A DNA stretch of 64,000 nt from UBA6080 sp964607515 (GTDB lineage Bacteria; Fermentibacterota; Fermentibacteria; Fermentibacterales; JCC-6), in assembly GCA_964607515.1 (NCBI GenBank), contig CAZSKU010000004.1:62001-126000 (forward strand), in the 5' to 3' direction. The translations under genes and the position numbers were made by a program. Positions 42,452 through 50,794 of this stretch are shown here, in pieces. The stretch's first letter is position 1, and each line of letters opens with the position of its first letter. Under the pieces are notes generated by a model. The model made no database searches. It saw only the letters and a list, made by a program, of their open reading frames with translations, and was not told the DNA's origin.

Positions 42452-44443
42452 TTGAGAAGAATCTCTATCGTACTGCTGCTTCTCGTTTCCACTGCGGCCA
42501 TGGCGGTGCCTGGCATCTGGGGAGTCAGAGGGATTAACAGGATAAACAGCGCCATTCCAATGGGCTTCAACCAGATATGTTTCAACTTCATGGCCAGCTA
42601 CTGGACGGCGGAAAACACCTTCACAAACTTCCTGTACCGCAACCATGACACCGGTCAGGAAATCCTCTTCCCGGAGATAACCGACACCGAACACCTCTTC
42701 AGGGGCGTCTTCAGCATCGGCTACGGGGTGTGGGACTACATCGACCTGGGCATGAAGCTGAACTACTTCTCCAGCATGTATCAGCGGGACCTCTACGAGG
42801 AAAGGTCCACCGGACAGTGGGAGGAACTGAACGCTCTCGGCAACTACGGAGCAATGGTCAAGGGCGGTTACAACCCCCTTCCCGGAGAGCTTTCAGATGT
42901 TCTCTGGGCCGGCGGCGCCCTCTGGTTCGAGATGGCTCCCAGCGACAGCAACTACCTGGCGTGCGACGACGACCAGGATGGCAGGTGGTTCACCGGGCAG
43001 CGGATGAGCGAACTCCGATACCCGTGCGCGTGCAACAGCGGAGCTTTCGGCTTCGACGTGATCGCCACGGGTGATTTCGGCTACTGGGTGCCCTCGGTTC
43101 CCATCCGCGCACATCTGAACCTGGGATTCGCCAGCTACAGCCAGGACTTCGAATTCTGGGACTTCCGCGCCCTGGAGGCCGAGGACGGCTGGGAACTGGC
43201 CGATTCCACCATGGTCAGCCTGTCCGTCAAGGACAATGTCCTTTCGTACGGTCTCGGCCTGGAAATCCCCACTCCCTCCGCCGACGTCCTGTTCGAGTAC
43301 AAGGGTTACTCATTCCTGGACCGGACCGGCGAGTCCTTGTCATACATCACGCCGGGCATCAGGTTCAAAACCTCCTCGGGAATGTTCCTGGACATTTCCT
43401 ACGACATGGTGGGCGGCAGCTTCGATCCGCTCTTCCATGACCTGGGCCATGGCCTCTACCAGGACACCTCCATTACCGTCACCGAGAGCGAGCGGGCCGC
43501 CAGGGCCCCACTCCCCATTCCGGCCTCCTACGACTGGGGCGTCAACCTGACCCTCGGCTTCTCCGGCGACCTTGTGAGAACCGGCGACCAGGCCCCGAGA
43601 CTGGGCACGCTGAACGGCACCGTCACCGATTCCCTCACCGGAGCGCCGGTGTTCGCAACCATCACCTTCCCCGGTGTGCCTGTGTCCAACGTCACAAGCG
43701 ACCAGCAGACGGGTTTCTACGTGGTTCACGTTCCTGCGGGAGAGCTTCCGGTCACCGTGGTGGCGCCCGGTTACAGGAACGCTTCCACAAGGCTGACAGT
43801 GCAGCGGAATGAAACCCAGAGCTTCGACTTCCGTCTGTCCCCCAATCTGGGAACCGTTTCCGGGGCCGTCAGGGACGGACAGGGCAGGGCCGTGGCGGGA
43901 GCCACCGTTACCATAGGCAGCACCAGTCCGGTAACAGTGACCACCAACACCGCGGGGGTCTATACCGCCAGCGTCGAGGGGGGCACCTGGCCTGTCACCG
44001 TTCAGGCCTCGGGTTTTCTCAGCGACAATCAGAACGTCACCCTCTCGCCAAACGCCACCACGACGCTGAATTTCACCCTGCGCGACGCTCTTGCGCAGGG
44101 CCAGGTCATGAGCTTCGACAACATCTACTTCGATTCGGGAAGCGCCAACATCAAGCCCGAGAGCTACCCGGTTCTGGACAGCGTGGCCATCCTGCTCCGT
44201 GACAACCCTTCCGCCAGGATTCAGATCGCCGGTCACACCGACAGCGACGGAAGCACCGCCTCCAACCAGGACCTCAGCGAGCGCAGGGCCCAGTCGGTGT
44301 TTCAGTACCTGGTCAGCAAGGGTATCCAGGGCAGCAGGCTGACCACCATCGGCTACGGAGAGGACCGTCCCGTGGTTGCCAACGACTCCGCCGCCAACAA
44401 GGCCCGCAACCGCCGCATCGAGTTCACGGTGCTGAGCATTTAG
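42452..44443 (+). CDS. OmpA-family outer-membrane protein with carboxypeptidase-like repeats
   Basis: 663 residues. Signal peptide, a beta-rich barrel-like region (~30-375), then two carboxypeptidase-regulatory-like repeats (LNGTVTDSLTGAPVFATITF and VSGAVRDGQGRAVAGATVTI). A C-terminal OmpA domain closes it (FDSGSANIKPESYPVLD, IAGHTDSDGS, RNRRIEF). The OmpA domain binds peptidoglycan, so the protein likely links outer membrane and wall. TTG 42452 is chosen for AAAGGAGA upstream and a signal peptide that begins there. Its stop TAG ends exactly on the first base of the inverted-repeat element at 44443-44571. Convergent with a thioredoxin-like gene. Confidence 0.88.
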   Translation: MRRISIVLLLLVSTAAMAVPGIWGVRGINRINSAIPMGFNQICFNFMASYWTAENTFTNFLYRNHDTGQEILFPEITDTEHLFRGVFSIGYGVWDYIDLGMKLNYFSSMYQRDLYEERSTGQWEELNALGNYGAMVKGGYNPLPGELSDVLWAGGALWFEMAPSDSNYLACDDDQDGRWFTGQRMSELRYPCACNSGAFGFDVIATGDFGYWVPSVPIRAHLNLGFASYSQDFEFWDFRALEAEDGWELADSTMVSLSVKDNVLSYGLGLEIPTPSADVLFEYKGYSFLDRTGESLSYITPGIRFKTSSGMFLDISYDMVGGSFDPLFHDLGHGLYQDTSITVTESERAARAPLPIPASYDWGVNLTLGFSGDLVRTGDQAPRLGTLNGTVTDSLTGAPVFATITFPGVPVSNVTSDQQTGFYVVHVPAGELPVTVVAPGYRNASTRLTVQRNETQSFDFRLSPNLGTVSGAVRDGQGRAVAGATVTIGSTSPVTVTTNTAGVYTASVEGGTWPVTVQASGFLSDNQNVTLSPNATTTLNFTLRDALAQGQVMSFDNIYFDSGSANIKPESYPVLDSVAILLRDNPSARIQIAGHTDSDGSTASNQDLSERRAQSVFQYLVSKGIQGSRLTTIGYGEDRPVVANDSAANKARNRRIEFTVLSI

Positions 44444-44571
44444 GGGACGGAGTAAACAAGGTCAACTAACTCTCGTAATATTAAGGGAGCCAGCTTGATA
44501 TGGCTGGCTCCCTTTTCTTGTTCACCTTCAAGGGATTACGAGAGTTAGTTGACCTTGTTTACTCCGTCCCC
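44443..44571. mobile_element. 129-bp inverted-repeat element (MITE-like) with internal terminator
   Basis: Two perfect 37-bp arms in inverted orientation: 44443-44479 (starts GGGGACGGAGTAAACAAGG) and 44535-44571 (ends TTGTTTACTCCGTCCCC). They flank a 55-bp centre that forms an intrinsic terminator. No transposase gene is inside. A partial copy of one end occurs at 53587-53612. It sits exactly between two convergent genes: the upstream stop codon's last base and the downstream gene's last three codons plus stop are within it. This is the shape of a miniature, non-autonomous element, possibly one mobilised by a REP-associated Y1 transposase elsewhere; that link is inference. Confidence 0.7.
44483..44519 (+). 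terminator. Intrinsic terminator inside the inverted-repeat element
   Basis: AAGGGAGCCAGC (44483-44494) pairs with GCTGGCTCCCTT (44503-44514) around an eight-base loop, followed by TTCTT. It ends transcription of the OmpA gene. On the minus strand the tail TTAATATT is also T-rich, so it may terminate the thioredoxin gene too. Confidence 0.8.
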
Positions 44572-45011
44572 AGGGCGTTAAGCGTTTCCAGGAAGTCCTC
44601 GGGAGAGCCGGTGATTCCCACTACTCTGTCGATTTCGTTGCCTTCCCAGTCGGTGACGATCAGGGTGGGGATGCTGCTGATCCCGTACCTGTCGGCCAGA
44701 TCAGGCACGTTGTCCACGTTTATCTTCAGAGTGACAAAACCCGAGAAGAAACTCTGATAATCGTCCCTGGGGAAGAACTCGTCGGAGAGTGTCCTGCACG
44801 GAGGGCACCAGTCTGCGTAGAAGTCTATGAAGATCAGCTTGCCCTCCTGGGAGGCCATAGCCGAGGCGGCCTGAAAATCATCGAGGATCCACTGAACCTC
44901 GTGGACCTCGGTTGTCCCTGCATCTTCGACGGCCACCGCCGGAGTCTGCTCCTGCTGACCGCAGGCCACCAGGAATGCCACGAGACAGAGCAGTATCGCC
45001 GGGTTCCTCAT
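44559..45011 (-). CDS. Thioredoxin-fold lipoprotein
   Basis: 150 residues. Signal peptide and lipobox (FLVAC, Cys 17) place it at a membrane facing the periplasm. The thioredoxin domain has the active site W68-C69-P-P-C72 in FYADWCPPC and the cis-Pro motif ISSIPTLIV. PPC and the DsbD-gamma-like context fit a thiol reductase or thioredoxin-like partner. ATG 45011 has AAAGGAGA upstream. The last codons (ctg ggg acg gag taa, Leu-Gly-Thr-Glu-stop) run into the inverted-repeat element, whose arm supplies Gly-Thr-Glu and the stop, so the native C-terminus may have been replaced. Confidence 0.88.
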   Translation of the reverse strand: MRNPAILLCLVAFLVACGQQEQTPAVAVEDAGTTEVHEVQWILDDFQAASAMASQEGKLIFIDFYADWCPPCRTLSDEFFPRDDYQSFFSGFVTLKINVDNVPDLADRYGISSIPTLIVTDWEGNEIDRVVGITGSPEDFLETLNALGTE

Positions 45012-45077
45012 CTGTTCTCCTTTCGTTAGGTTCCGCAATCATACCCATCTTGTGCAGACAAGTGCCAGGAGGAAATC

Positions 45078-45503
45078 ATGAGGCCCAGAACCCCGGAGAT
45101 AACCGTGGACGCCATCATCGAGAATTCCGCCGGAGAAATCGTCCTTGTGGAGAGGAGGTTCGTGCCCCCCGGATGGGCCCTTCCCGGAGGATTCGTTGAT
45201 CCGGGCGAAAGCCTGGCCCATGCCGTCAGAAGGGAATCGCTCGAGGAAACCGGCCTGACCGTGGAAGTACGATCCCTGTTCCACGTCTACTCAAGACCGT
45301 GGAGGGATCCAAGAGGAGACACTGTCAGCGTGGTTTACCACTGCCTCTCCGACGGCATTCCCAGCGGCGGGGACGATGCTGCCAGAGCCGGGTTCTTCTC
45401 GCTGGAAGGGCTTCCGGAAATGATCGCCTTCGATCATCGAGCCATTCTGCGGGACTTCGCCATCTGGAAGACCACCGGGGAGAAGCCCTCTCTGGAGGCG
45501 TAG
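45078..45503 (+). CDS. NUDIX hydrolase
   Basis: 141 residues. The Nudix box is intact at GGFVDPGESLAHAVRRESLEETGL (Gx5Ex7REUxEExGU). Surrounding strands VDAIIENSAGEIVLVERR and VSVVYHCLSDGIPSGG fit ADP-ribose or nucleotide-sugar pyrophosphatase-like members. ATG 45078 is preceded by CAGGAGGAAATC. It stands alone, divergent from the thioredoxin lipoprotein gene and convergent with the GH85 gene ten bases away. Substrate not determinable. Confidence 0.88.
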   Translation: MRPRTPEITVDAIIENSAGEIVLVERRFVPPGWALPGGFVDPGESLAHAVRRESLEETGLTVEVRSLFHVYSRPWRDPRGDTVSVVYHCLSDGIPSGGDDAARAGFFSLEGLPEMIAFDHRAILRDFAIWKTTGEKPSLEA

Positions 45504-45513
45504 CCGAAGGGCT

Positions 45514-47739
45514 CTATCTAAGCACCACCGACCGCCTGAGTACGATGCCCGAAGGCGCCTCCAGTCTCTGGAAGTATATGCCCGGAGGCAGGGAGGAGGT
45601 GTCCCACGAGACCGAGTGAACCCCCGCCGCCAGTTCTCCCTGATGCAGTACGGCCACAACCCTTCCGGCCAGATCGATGACGCTCAACTCCGCCATTCCC
45701 GCCGATGGAATCGTGAACACCACCCGGGCGACGCCCGATACGGGGTTTGGAAAGCCTCCCGCCAGCGCTGGCGCCCCGGATCGAGCTTCCTCATGGATAC
45801 CGGTGGTGGTCCAGCTGACAGAGGTCTCCGCGGGTTCTGAATAACCGAACTCGATACTCACCGCCTCAACAAGGATCGTGGTGGTTTCCTCCCCCTCCGG
45901 CCGGGTCACCAGGGGCACGAAACAGGCGTTGTTGGGTGTTGCCCAGAGGAAGACCCTGCTTTCGTCGTCGTTCAACCGGTAGACGTTGTAGCTGAAGATG
46001 TCCCCGGGACTGTGCTCCCATTTCAGCCTGACCGTTCCGGAGAAATCGTCGATCTGGTAGAACTGCTCAACCAGAAGCCCTGAAGGAGGTTCAGGCTCAT
46101 CCTGGGTGCCCCTGACCAACCCCAGCCGGCCTATACGGATCTGATAGTCGTTGATTACCCCGGTGCTGGAAAACCGGAGGGCAATCACCGAAAGAGTGTC
46201 GCCCGCCATGGAAGGAATGGGAATCAGAGCCTGGTTCCAACCTTCTTCCGTCCCCTCAGGCACCGGGAAGAAGTTGAAGGTCATCGGTGCCTGGGAGGCG
46301 GACAAAGCCACCTCCATGCAGGACGGCAGCCCGGCACCCCCCCTGTTCCATGCGATTACCAGGGCGTCGTCACCCTGAACCTGAGCGTCCGTCTTGTACA
46401 AGTACAGCATTGTCGTGTTTCCCGGGGAGAGTTCTCCGCTGACCTTCAGGCAGCTCCCACCGTAGAAGGAATCTTCCCAGTCGAGTTCAGGGTACAGGGC
46501 TGTTCCGTTACTCCTGGACATGTACCTCCAGGTGGGCAGCACATCCATCTGGCTGCGGTTGTGCCAGGGGCTGTCCGAAAGTACCGTTCCCTCGACGGCC
46601 GTCACGTAACCCTGCCCGGTGTTGAAGTTGGTCACGAAGGGAAGGGATGTGACCGGCGTCCTGGCGGGCACGTAATGGGCCAAGCCCTTCCAGGGATGGG
46701 CGGTCAGGGTGTTGCCCGGGTCCCGGTTGGCGCCCACCCAGAAACGGTTCTCCCGGGTGTAGAAGGCTTCGTGGCTGGACGAGTTGGTGTAGGTCCAGTT
46801 GGGGCAGTAGAATCCCAGACTCACCTTGTGATCCTGACCCTCCGGGAAGAGTCCTTCCCAGTTCACACCGGTGTTGTACCCGTTCGACTGCACGTCCACC
46901 CCGGCGTAAAGGTCGTAAGGGCTTCTTTCCAGCGAAATGGCGTGGTTCCTGGAGTTGGTCAGCCCGGCGGACGTCCACCAGAAGTTGAGGAACATCTCGT
47001 CGCTCACCGTCTGGCCGTTGTACTGAAAGAACCAGTCGTTGCTGGCGTTCAGGGCGTTCTGCCACGATACAGCGCCGGACTCGGTCATGGCGTCGTACCA
47101 CTGAAGACGTATGTCCGAGTTCTGCTGCATGTACAGCATCATGTCCCGCATGTCCTGGGCCAGCTGGGCATCACCCCCCGCGGTCTCCTGGTTGATGAAC
47201 CAGCCGTCGAATCCGTAGTACTCAGCGACTTCGATGAGTTTGTCAGCCACCGGGAAGGTCTCTCCCTCTTTCTGTACGAAGTCCCACACCCACTGGATCT
47301 GACCTCCGTACTGGGTGGGTGGGAAAAAGACGGTCCCGTAAACCGGAACCCCGTTCCGGTGCGCCGCATCGGTCACCCCCGGGTTCGGGGCCAGTATGAG
47401 CCCTTCCCCGGCGCTGCCCCCCCAGAACGTCAGCTGATCGACGTACTGCCAGTAGCCGAAGGCGTAGGTGTCGATTCCCGGACCTCCCTGGGAGGGATTG
47501 AAGCTGGTCGAGGGATACATGATGCTTATCGAGGTGATGCCCGCCTGACCGGGGATCGCGTGGGCGTTGCACTGGGTGTCGCCCAGGCTTCTGGTGGCCA
47601 GGGGGATTGCGCTCCTGTTGTACTCGGCGTCGGGATCCGCCTCGGGGCTCCAGGAGAGAAGGTCGGCGGGAAACCAGTAGGAAGCGTAGGGCTGACCGGG
47701 AAGCGCCTGGGCCGTAAGGATAGCGGCCAGAATCAGCAT
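45514..47739 (-). CDS. Secreted GH85 endo-beta-N-acetylglucosaminidase with C-terminal Por-type sorting domain
   Basis: 741 residues. After a signal-like start, the GH85 domain (~20-500) contains GVPVYGTVFFPP and the catalytic Asn183/Glu185 pair in YYGFDGWFINQE. Later come FWWTSAGL and DLYAGVDVQSNG. These enzymes release N-glycans by cleaving the GlcNAc-GlcNAc core. A beta-sandwich (~500-570) and an Fn3-like domain follow. The last ~80 residues (NPVSGVARVVFTIPSAGMAELSV, GRVVAVL, LPPGIYFQRL) match the T9SS type A sorting domain, for export or surface attachment. RBS GAGAGGAG precedes ATG 47739, which overlaps the tadA end by seven bases. Confidence 0.88.
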   Translation of the reverse strand: MLILAAILTAQALPGQPYASYWFPADLLSWSPEADPDAEYNRSAIPLATRSLGDTQCNAHAIPGQAGITSISIMYPSTSFNPSQGGPGIDTYAFGYWQYVDQLTFWGGSAGEGLILAPNPGVTDAAHRNGVPVYGTVFFPPTQYGGQIQWVWDFVQKEGETFPVADKLIEVAEYYGFDGWFINQETAGGDAQLAQDMRDMMLYMQQNSDIRLQWYDAMTESGAVSWQNALNASNDWFFQYNGQTVSDEMFLNFWWTSAGLTNSRNHAISLERSPYDLYAGVDVQSNGYNTGVNWEGLFPEGQDHKVSLGFYCPNWTYTNSSSHEAFYTRENRFWVGANRDPGNTLTAHPWKGLAHYVPARTPVTSLPFVTNFNTGQGYVTAVEGTVLSDSPWHNRSQMDVLPTWRYMSRSNGTALYPELDWEDSFYGGSCLKVSGELSPGNTTMLYLYKTDAQVQGDDALVIAWNRGGAGLPSCMEVALSASQAPMTFNFFPVPEGTEEGWNQALIPIPSMAGDTLSVIALRFSSTGVINDYQIRIGRLGLVRGTQDEPEPPSGLLVEQFYQIDDFSGTVRLKWEHSPGDIFSYNVYRLNDDESRVFLWATPNNACFVPLVTRPEGEETTTILVEAVSIEFGYSEPAETSVSWTTTGIHEEARSGAPALAGGFPNPVSGVARVVFTIPSAGMAELSVIDLAGRVVAVLHQGELAAGVHSVSWDTSSLPPGIYFQRLEAPSGIVLRRSVVLR

Positions 47740-48212
47740 GTCGAACTCCTCTCCTGTCCGCGGTGGTTCCTGAAGAACCTTTTCAGAAGCCTGGAAGACT
47801 CATCGGCCAGCACTCCGCCGGTCACTTCGGGGTAATGGTTCAGGCCGGGCATTCGAAGGAGATCGGCCACCGACCCGAAAGCGCCGAACCTCTTGTCCCA
47901 GGCGCCGTACACCACCAGGGGAATCCTGGCGAGAAGGATCAGGCCGGCGCACATCACGCAGGGCTCGAGGGTTGTGTATAGAGTGGAGCCGGCCAGCCTC
48001 CAGTCGCCGGTGGCCCGGCAAGCGTCATCCACCGCCAGGTACTCCGCATGGGCCCAAGGCCTGCCCGTCTCCCGGGTGCGGTTGGACCTGCGGAAAACCA
48101 TCCCATCCCCCGTCACAAGGACGGCGCCCACGGGAACCTCGCCCCGTTCGAATGCCGCCTCGGCCTCCGTCAGGGCCTTCCGCATGAAGTCCAGATGGTG
48201 CTGCGGTGTCAC
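47733..48212 (-). CDS. tadA: tRNA-specific adenosine deaminase
   Basis: 159 residues. Zinc deaminase with HAEYLAVDDAC and EPCVMCAGLILLARI, the TadA signature. It converts A34 to inosine in tRNA-Arg(ACG). GTG 48212 overlaps the pepP stop (GTGA) and the gene overlaps the GH85 gene at its end. Distinct from the ComEB-like deaminase, which has the extra Cys cluster. Confidence 0.93.
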   Translation of the reverse strand: MTPQHHLDFMRKALTEAEAAFERGEVPVGAVLVTGDGMVFRRSNRTRETGRPWAHAEYLAVDDACRATGDWRLAGSTLYTTLEPCVMCAGLILLARIPLVVYGAWDKRFGAFGSVADLLRMPGLNHYPEVTGGVLADESSRLLKRFFRNHRGQERSSTC

Positions 48213-49459
48213 TTCGCCATCAGTGCTTCGATCTCGTCCGGGGTTTTGGGAAATCCCCCGGAGAGGATGGTGTTACCGGTTTCGCCGACCAGAACGTTGT
48301 CCTCTATGCGAATTCCAATGCCTTCCTCGGACGAGTAGAAGCCGGGTTCCACGGTGAACACCATCCCCGGGGCAATGGGTACCTGGGGAACGCTCTCGTC
48401 GTGGGTATCCAGCCCGATATGGTGCCCGATGCCATGGTAGAAATACTTCTCGAATTCCTCCGGGCTTTTTATCATCCCCCGGTCCAGCAGAAGCTGCCTG
48501 TAGAAACCAGCCACCTCCTCGTTCCACTCCCTGTGAAGCTTGCCGGGACGAAGCAGTTCGATCGCCTTGCTCTGGACTTCCAGGACGAGTTCCATCAGTT
48601 CCCTCTGCCTCGGGGTGTACCTGCCGTTCACCGGAACCGTGCGGGTGATGTCGGCGCAGTACAGGTTCTTCATGGCGCCGTGGTCCACCAGCAGGAGTTC
48701 CCCGTCAGCCAGTGCAGCGTTGTTCTCGCAGTAGTGGAGGCAGGTTGCCCTTGATCCGCCGGCGCAGATGGCGGGGAAGGCCGGAGTCTTCTCCCCCTCA
48801 AGAGCCCACGCGTAAAGAAGTTCGGCCTCGAAGGCGTACTCCATCATCCCCGGTGAAAGCCGGCCGAGCGCCCTCTCGAAACCTCTTCGGGTGAGGGCGG
48901 CGGCTTCCCGGATCATCTCCACCTCGGCATCGTCCTTAATCATCCTCAGCCTGGTGATCCTGTCGGAGGCGCTTGCCACTTCCACATCCGGGAAATGGCT
49001 GCGGAACCGGTTCACCAGGGCCAGCCCCCTGCCCGGACGGTCCCCCATGGATGTCCTGTGCCAGTCGAAGAAGACGGTTCGGATTCCCTCCCGGCATACG
49101 AGCCTGGACAGGAACTTCTCCTGGCCACCGGTGAACCGGACATCCTCTATGCCGCTGATGGCGACGGCCTGCTCCCGGGTGAGAACCCTGCCGTACCACT
49201 TTGCGTACTCGTCATCGTAGGGAGCGATGTAGAGGCACTCCTTGACCTGCCCTCCCCCCGCAAGCCTCCACATGAACAGCCAGCTCTCCTCCTGGGTGAT
49301 GCCGGACAGGTAGAACAGGTTTCTCGAGGGAACCAGGCTGTGGACCGCGTCGGAGCTTGACGGGATGGAGGACGAGGCGGGCACCGCCAGGCAGAATTCC
49401 GGGGGCAGCGTCTCAACCAGCCTGCCGCGTCTTGCCTTGAACGTCTCAGCAGTGAACAC
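48209..49459 (-). CDS. pepP: Xaa-Pro aminopeptidase-like M24 metallopeptidase
   Basis: 416 residues. An N-terminal creatinase-like domain is followed by the pita-bread M24 fold with metal ligands in LLLVDHGAMKN, YCADITRT, GIGHHIGLDTHD, FTVEPGFYS and GIRIEDNVL. It removes an N-terminal residue next to proline. GTG 49459 shares its G with the nitroreductase stop (TAGTG) and lies after AAGGAGACGTA; longer in-frame extension was rejected. Second gene of a nitroreductase-pepP-tadA-GH85 operon. M24 subtypes (PepP, PepQ) cannot be cleanly separated here. Confidence 0.88.
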   Translation of the reverse strand: MFTAETFKARRGRLVETLPPEFCLAVPASSSIPSSSDAVHSLVPSRNLFYLSGITQEESWLFMWRLAGGGQVKECLYIAPYDDEYAKWYGRVLTREQAVAISGIEDVRFTGGQEKFLSRLVCREGIRTVFFDWHRTSMGDRPGRGLALVNRFRSHFPDVEVASASDRITRLRMIKDDAEVEMIREAAALTRRGFERALGRLSPGMMEYAFEAELLYAWALEGEKTPAFPAICAGGSRATCLHYCENNAALADGELLLVDHGAMKNLYCADITRTVPVNGRYTPRQRELMELVLEVQSKAIELLRPGKLHREWNEEVAGFYRQLLLDRGMIKSPEEFEKYFYHGIGHHIGLDTHDESVPQVPIAPGMVFTVEPGFYSSEEGIGIRIEDNVLVGETGNTILSGGFPKTPDEIEALMAK

Positions 49460-50031
49460 TACGTCTCCTTCCCTATGAGCTCCGCAGCTGACAGCTTCGG
49501 CACGTGATGTCTGCCGGCGGAGTCCCGGTAGTACTTCCTGGAACCGGAGCATTTTTCCAGGATGATTTCCTCCCCCGGATAACCCAGGGCGATGACCAGC
49601 TCCGGTGAGTATCCCTCTGAACACGCCAATGAAGCCACATCATCGTGTGAGAAGGACAGCAGGATACACGCCCCCAGTCCCTTCTCCCGGGCCGCCAGGG
49701 TGATGTACGCCGCCGCTATGCCGGCGTCGAGGCCGTTGTATGGCTTCTTGCCATCATCAGGGGACGAAACGACGATGTAGGCCGCGGGCCGAAGGCCCTC
49801 TTCCGGACCGTTCCAGTCATTCAGCAGGGCGGCCCATTTCAACCCCGAAAAAATCCTCGCCCGCTGCGGGTCTCCGGTAACCAGTGAGTACCTGAGTCTC
49901 TGAAGGTTTCCCGCGCAAGGCGCCAGGGAGGCCGCTTCGATGAGGAAGAGCAGATCCTCCCTCGGGGGGCGGACCGTCTCAATGAAACGCCGGGTGGATC
50001 TCGCGGTTCTTGCCAGTTCGATGAACTCCAT
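49459..50031 (-). CDS. Nitroreductase-family FMN oxidoreductase
   Basis: 190 residues. Typical nitroreductase features: ARSTRRFIETVRPPREDLLFLIEAASLAPCAGNLQ at the N-terminus (FMN binding), DAGIAAAYITLAAREKGLGACIL in the middle and VIALGYPGEE near the end. Such enzymes are dimeric flavoproteins reducing nitro, quinone or flavin substrates. ATG 50031 is favoured over an earlier Met for its upstream GAAGGGGGTGTC. First gene of the operon with pepP, tadA and GH85. The substrate is unknown. Confidence 0.85.
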   Translation of the reverse strand: MEFIELARTARSTRRFIETVRPPREDLLFLIEAASLAPCAGNLQRLRYSLVTGDPQRARIFSGLKWAALLNDWNGPEEGLRPAAYIVVSSPDDGKKPYNGLDAGIAAAYITLAAREKGLGACILLSFSHDDVASLACSEGYSPELVIALGYPGEEIILEKCSGSRKYYRDSAGRHHVPKLSAAELIGKET

Positions 50032-50064
50032 GACACCCCCTTCCATGTTCAAGTATAACAACAA

Positions 50065-50098
50065 CGAAAAGGGGCGCGGCTATCACGCCGCGCCCCTT
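50065..50098 (-). terminator. Intrinsic terminator of hsp20
   Basis: On the minus strand AAGGGGCGCGGC and GCCGCGCCCCTT form a perfect 12-bp stem with loop GTGATA (genomic 50069-50098), followed by TTTTCGTTGTTGTTA. It lies just after the Hsp20 stop. Confidence 0.8.
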
Positions 50099-50120
50099 CC
50101 GGAGCCGCTCAAATCGGGGA

Positions 50121-50561
50121 TCAGCCCTTTATGGCGATCTTCCTGTGAAGAGCCTTCTCCTCCTTGGGGATCGTGATGGTGAGAACGCCGTCGGCAAAGC
50201 CGGCCTCGGCCTTGTCATGCTTCACGTCCGGCGGAAGGCTGAAGCTGCGGGTGAACGAACCGTACCGCATCTCCCTGCGGTGCCATGTTTCGCCCGACTC
50301 TTCCTCCTGGGTCTTCTTCTCGCCGCGGATGGTGAGAATCCCGTTGGCTACCTCGATCTCGATGCTTTCCTTGGGGATTCCCGGAAGTTCCGCCTTGATA
50401 CAGATGCAGTCGCCCTTCTCGCATATGTCCACGGGCGGTGCCCACTGGAACTCCTGGGTCGAGTCGAGCTCAGGCCAGAGGCCATCGAACACCCTGCTCA
50501 TGTTCCTCACCATGTCGTAGGGGGTGAGACCCGTTTCGCGGTTCTGCCTGATCAGTCTCAT
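50121..50561 (-). CDS. Small heat-shock protein Hsp20/alpha-crystallin family
   Basis: 146 residues with the alpha-crystallin domain (VDICEKGDCICIKAELPGI, IEVANGILTIRGEKK, YGSFTRSFSLP, AEAGFADGVLTITIPK) and a C-terminal IAIKG. These chaperones hold unfolding proteins as oligomers. ATG 50561 has AAAGGAGA upstream. Monocistronic: intrinsic terminator downstream, and about 230 bases of non-coding sequence upstream. No CIRCE element was seen. A weak sigma32-like pair (CTTGCT and GCCATTT on the minus strand, about 50612-50641) is possible. Confidence 0.9.
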   Translation of the reverse strand: MRLIRQNRETGLTPYDMVRNMSRVFDGLWPELDSTQEFQWAPPVDICEKGDCICIKAELPGIPKESIEIEVANGILTIRGEKKTQEEESGETWHRREMRYGSFTRSFSLPPDVKHDKAEAGFADGVLTITIPKEEKALHRKIAIKG

Positions 50562-50794
50562 GATTTTTCTCCTTTCCGCTTTCGTCCCTTTTCGGGGTTT
50601 CCGGCAAAAAGGGTAAATGCAAATGGCTTGCCAAATCATATAGAAGCAAGGCTTAATGATTGTACATCAGTAATTTGGGGTAGCTCAGCCGCTACTCTTG
50701 GCCGGGTATCGCAACCCCGGTGCGCCAGAACGACGCACCGGGTGAATCAGAGCCTGCGGCGGGCAGAAGAACCTTCCGCTCTACCGTAGAATTT
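50562..50794. other. Non-coding stretch between pmbA and hsp20
   Basis: 233 bases with lower GC than its surroundings. It holds the presumed hsp20 promoter on the minus strand, a stem formed by CCCGGTGCG (50717-50725) and CGCACCGGG (50734-50742), and a small dyad GTAGAA-T-TTCTAC (50785-50797). I see no gene; a structured RNA or terminator for pmbA is possible but unproven. Confidence 0.4.

Noticed and set aside
50606..50622. Small TTGGC-type dyad in front of hsp20 as a heat-shock operator
   Set aside because: Only four to five bases pair, and it does not match the CIRCE consensus.
50677..50692. String GGGGTAGCTCAGCCGC resembling a tRNA D-arm
   Set aside because: No anticodon or T arm follows and no acceptor stem can be formed, so it is not a tRNA.
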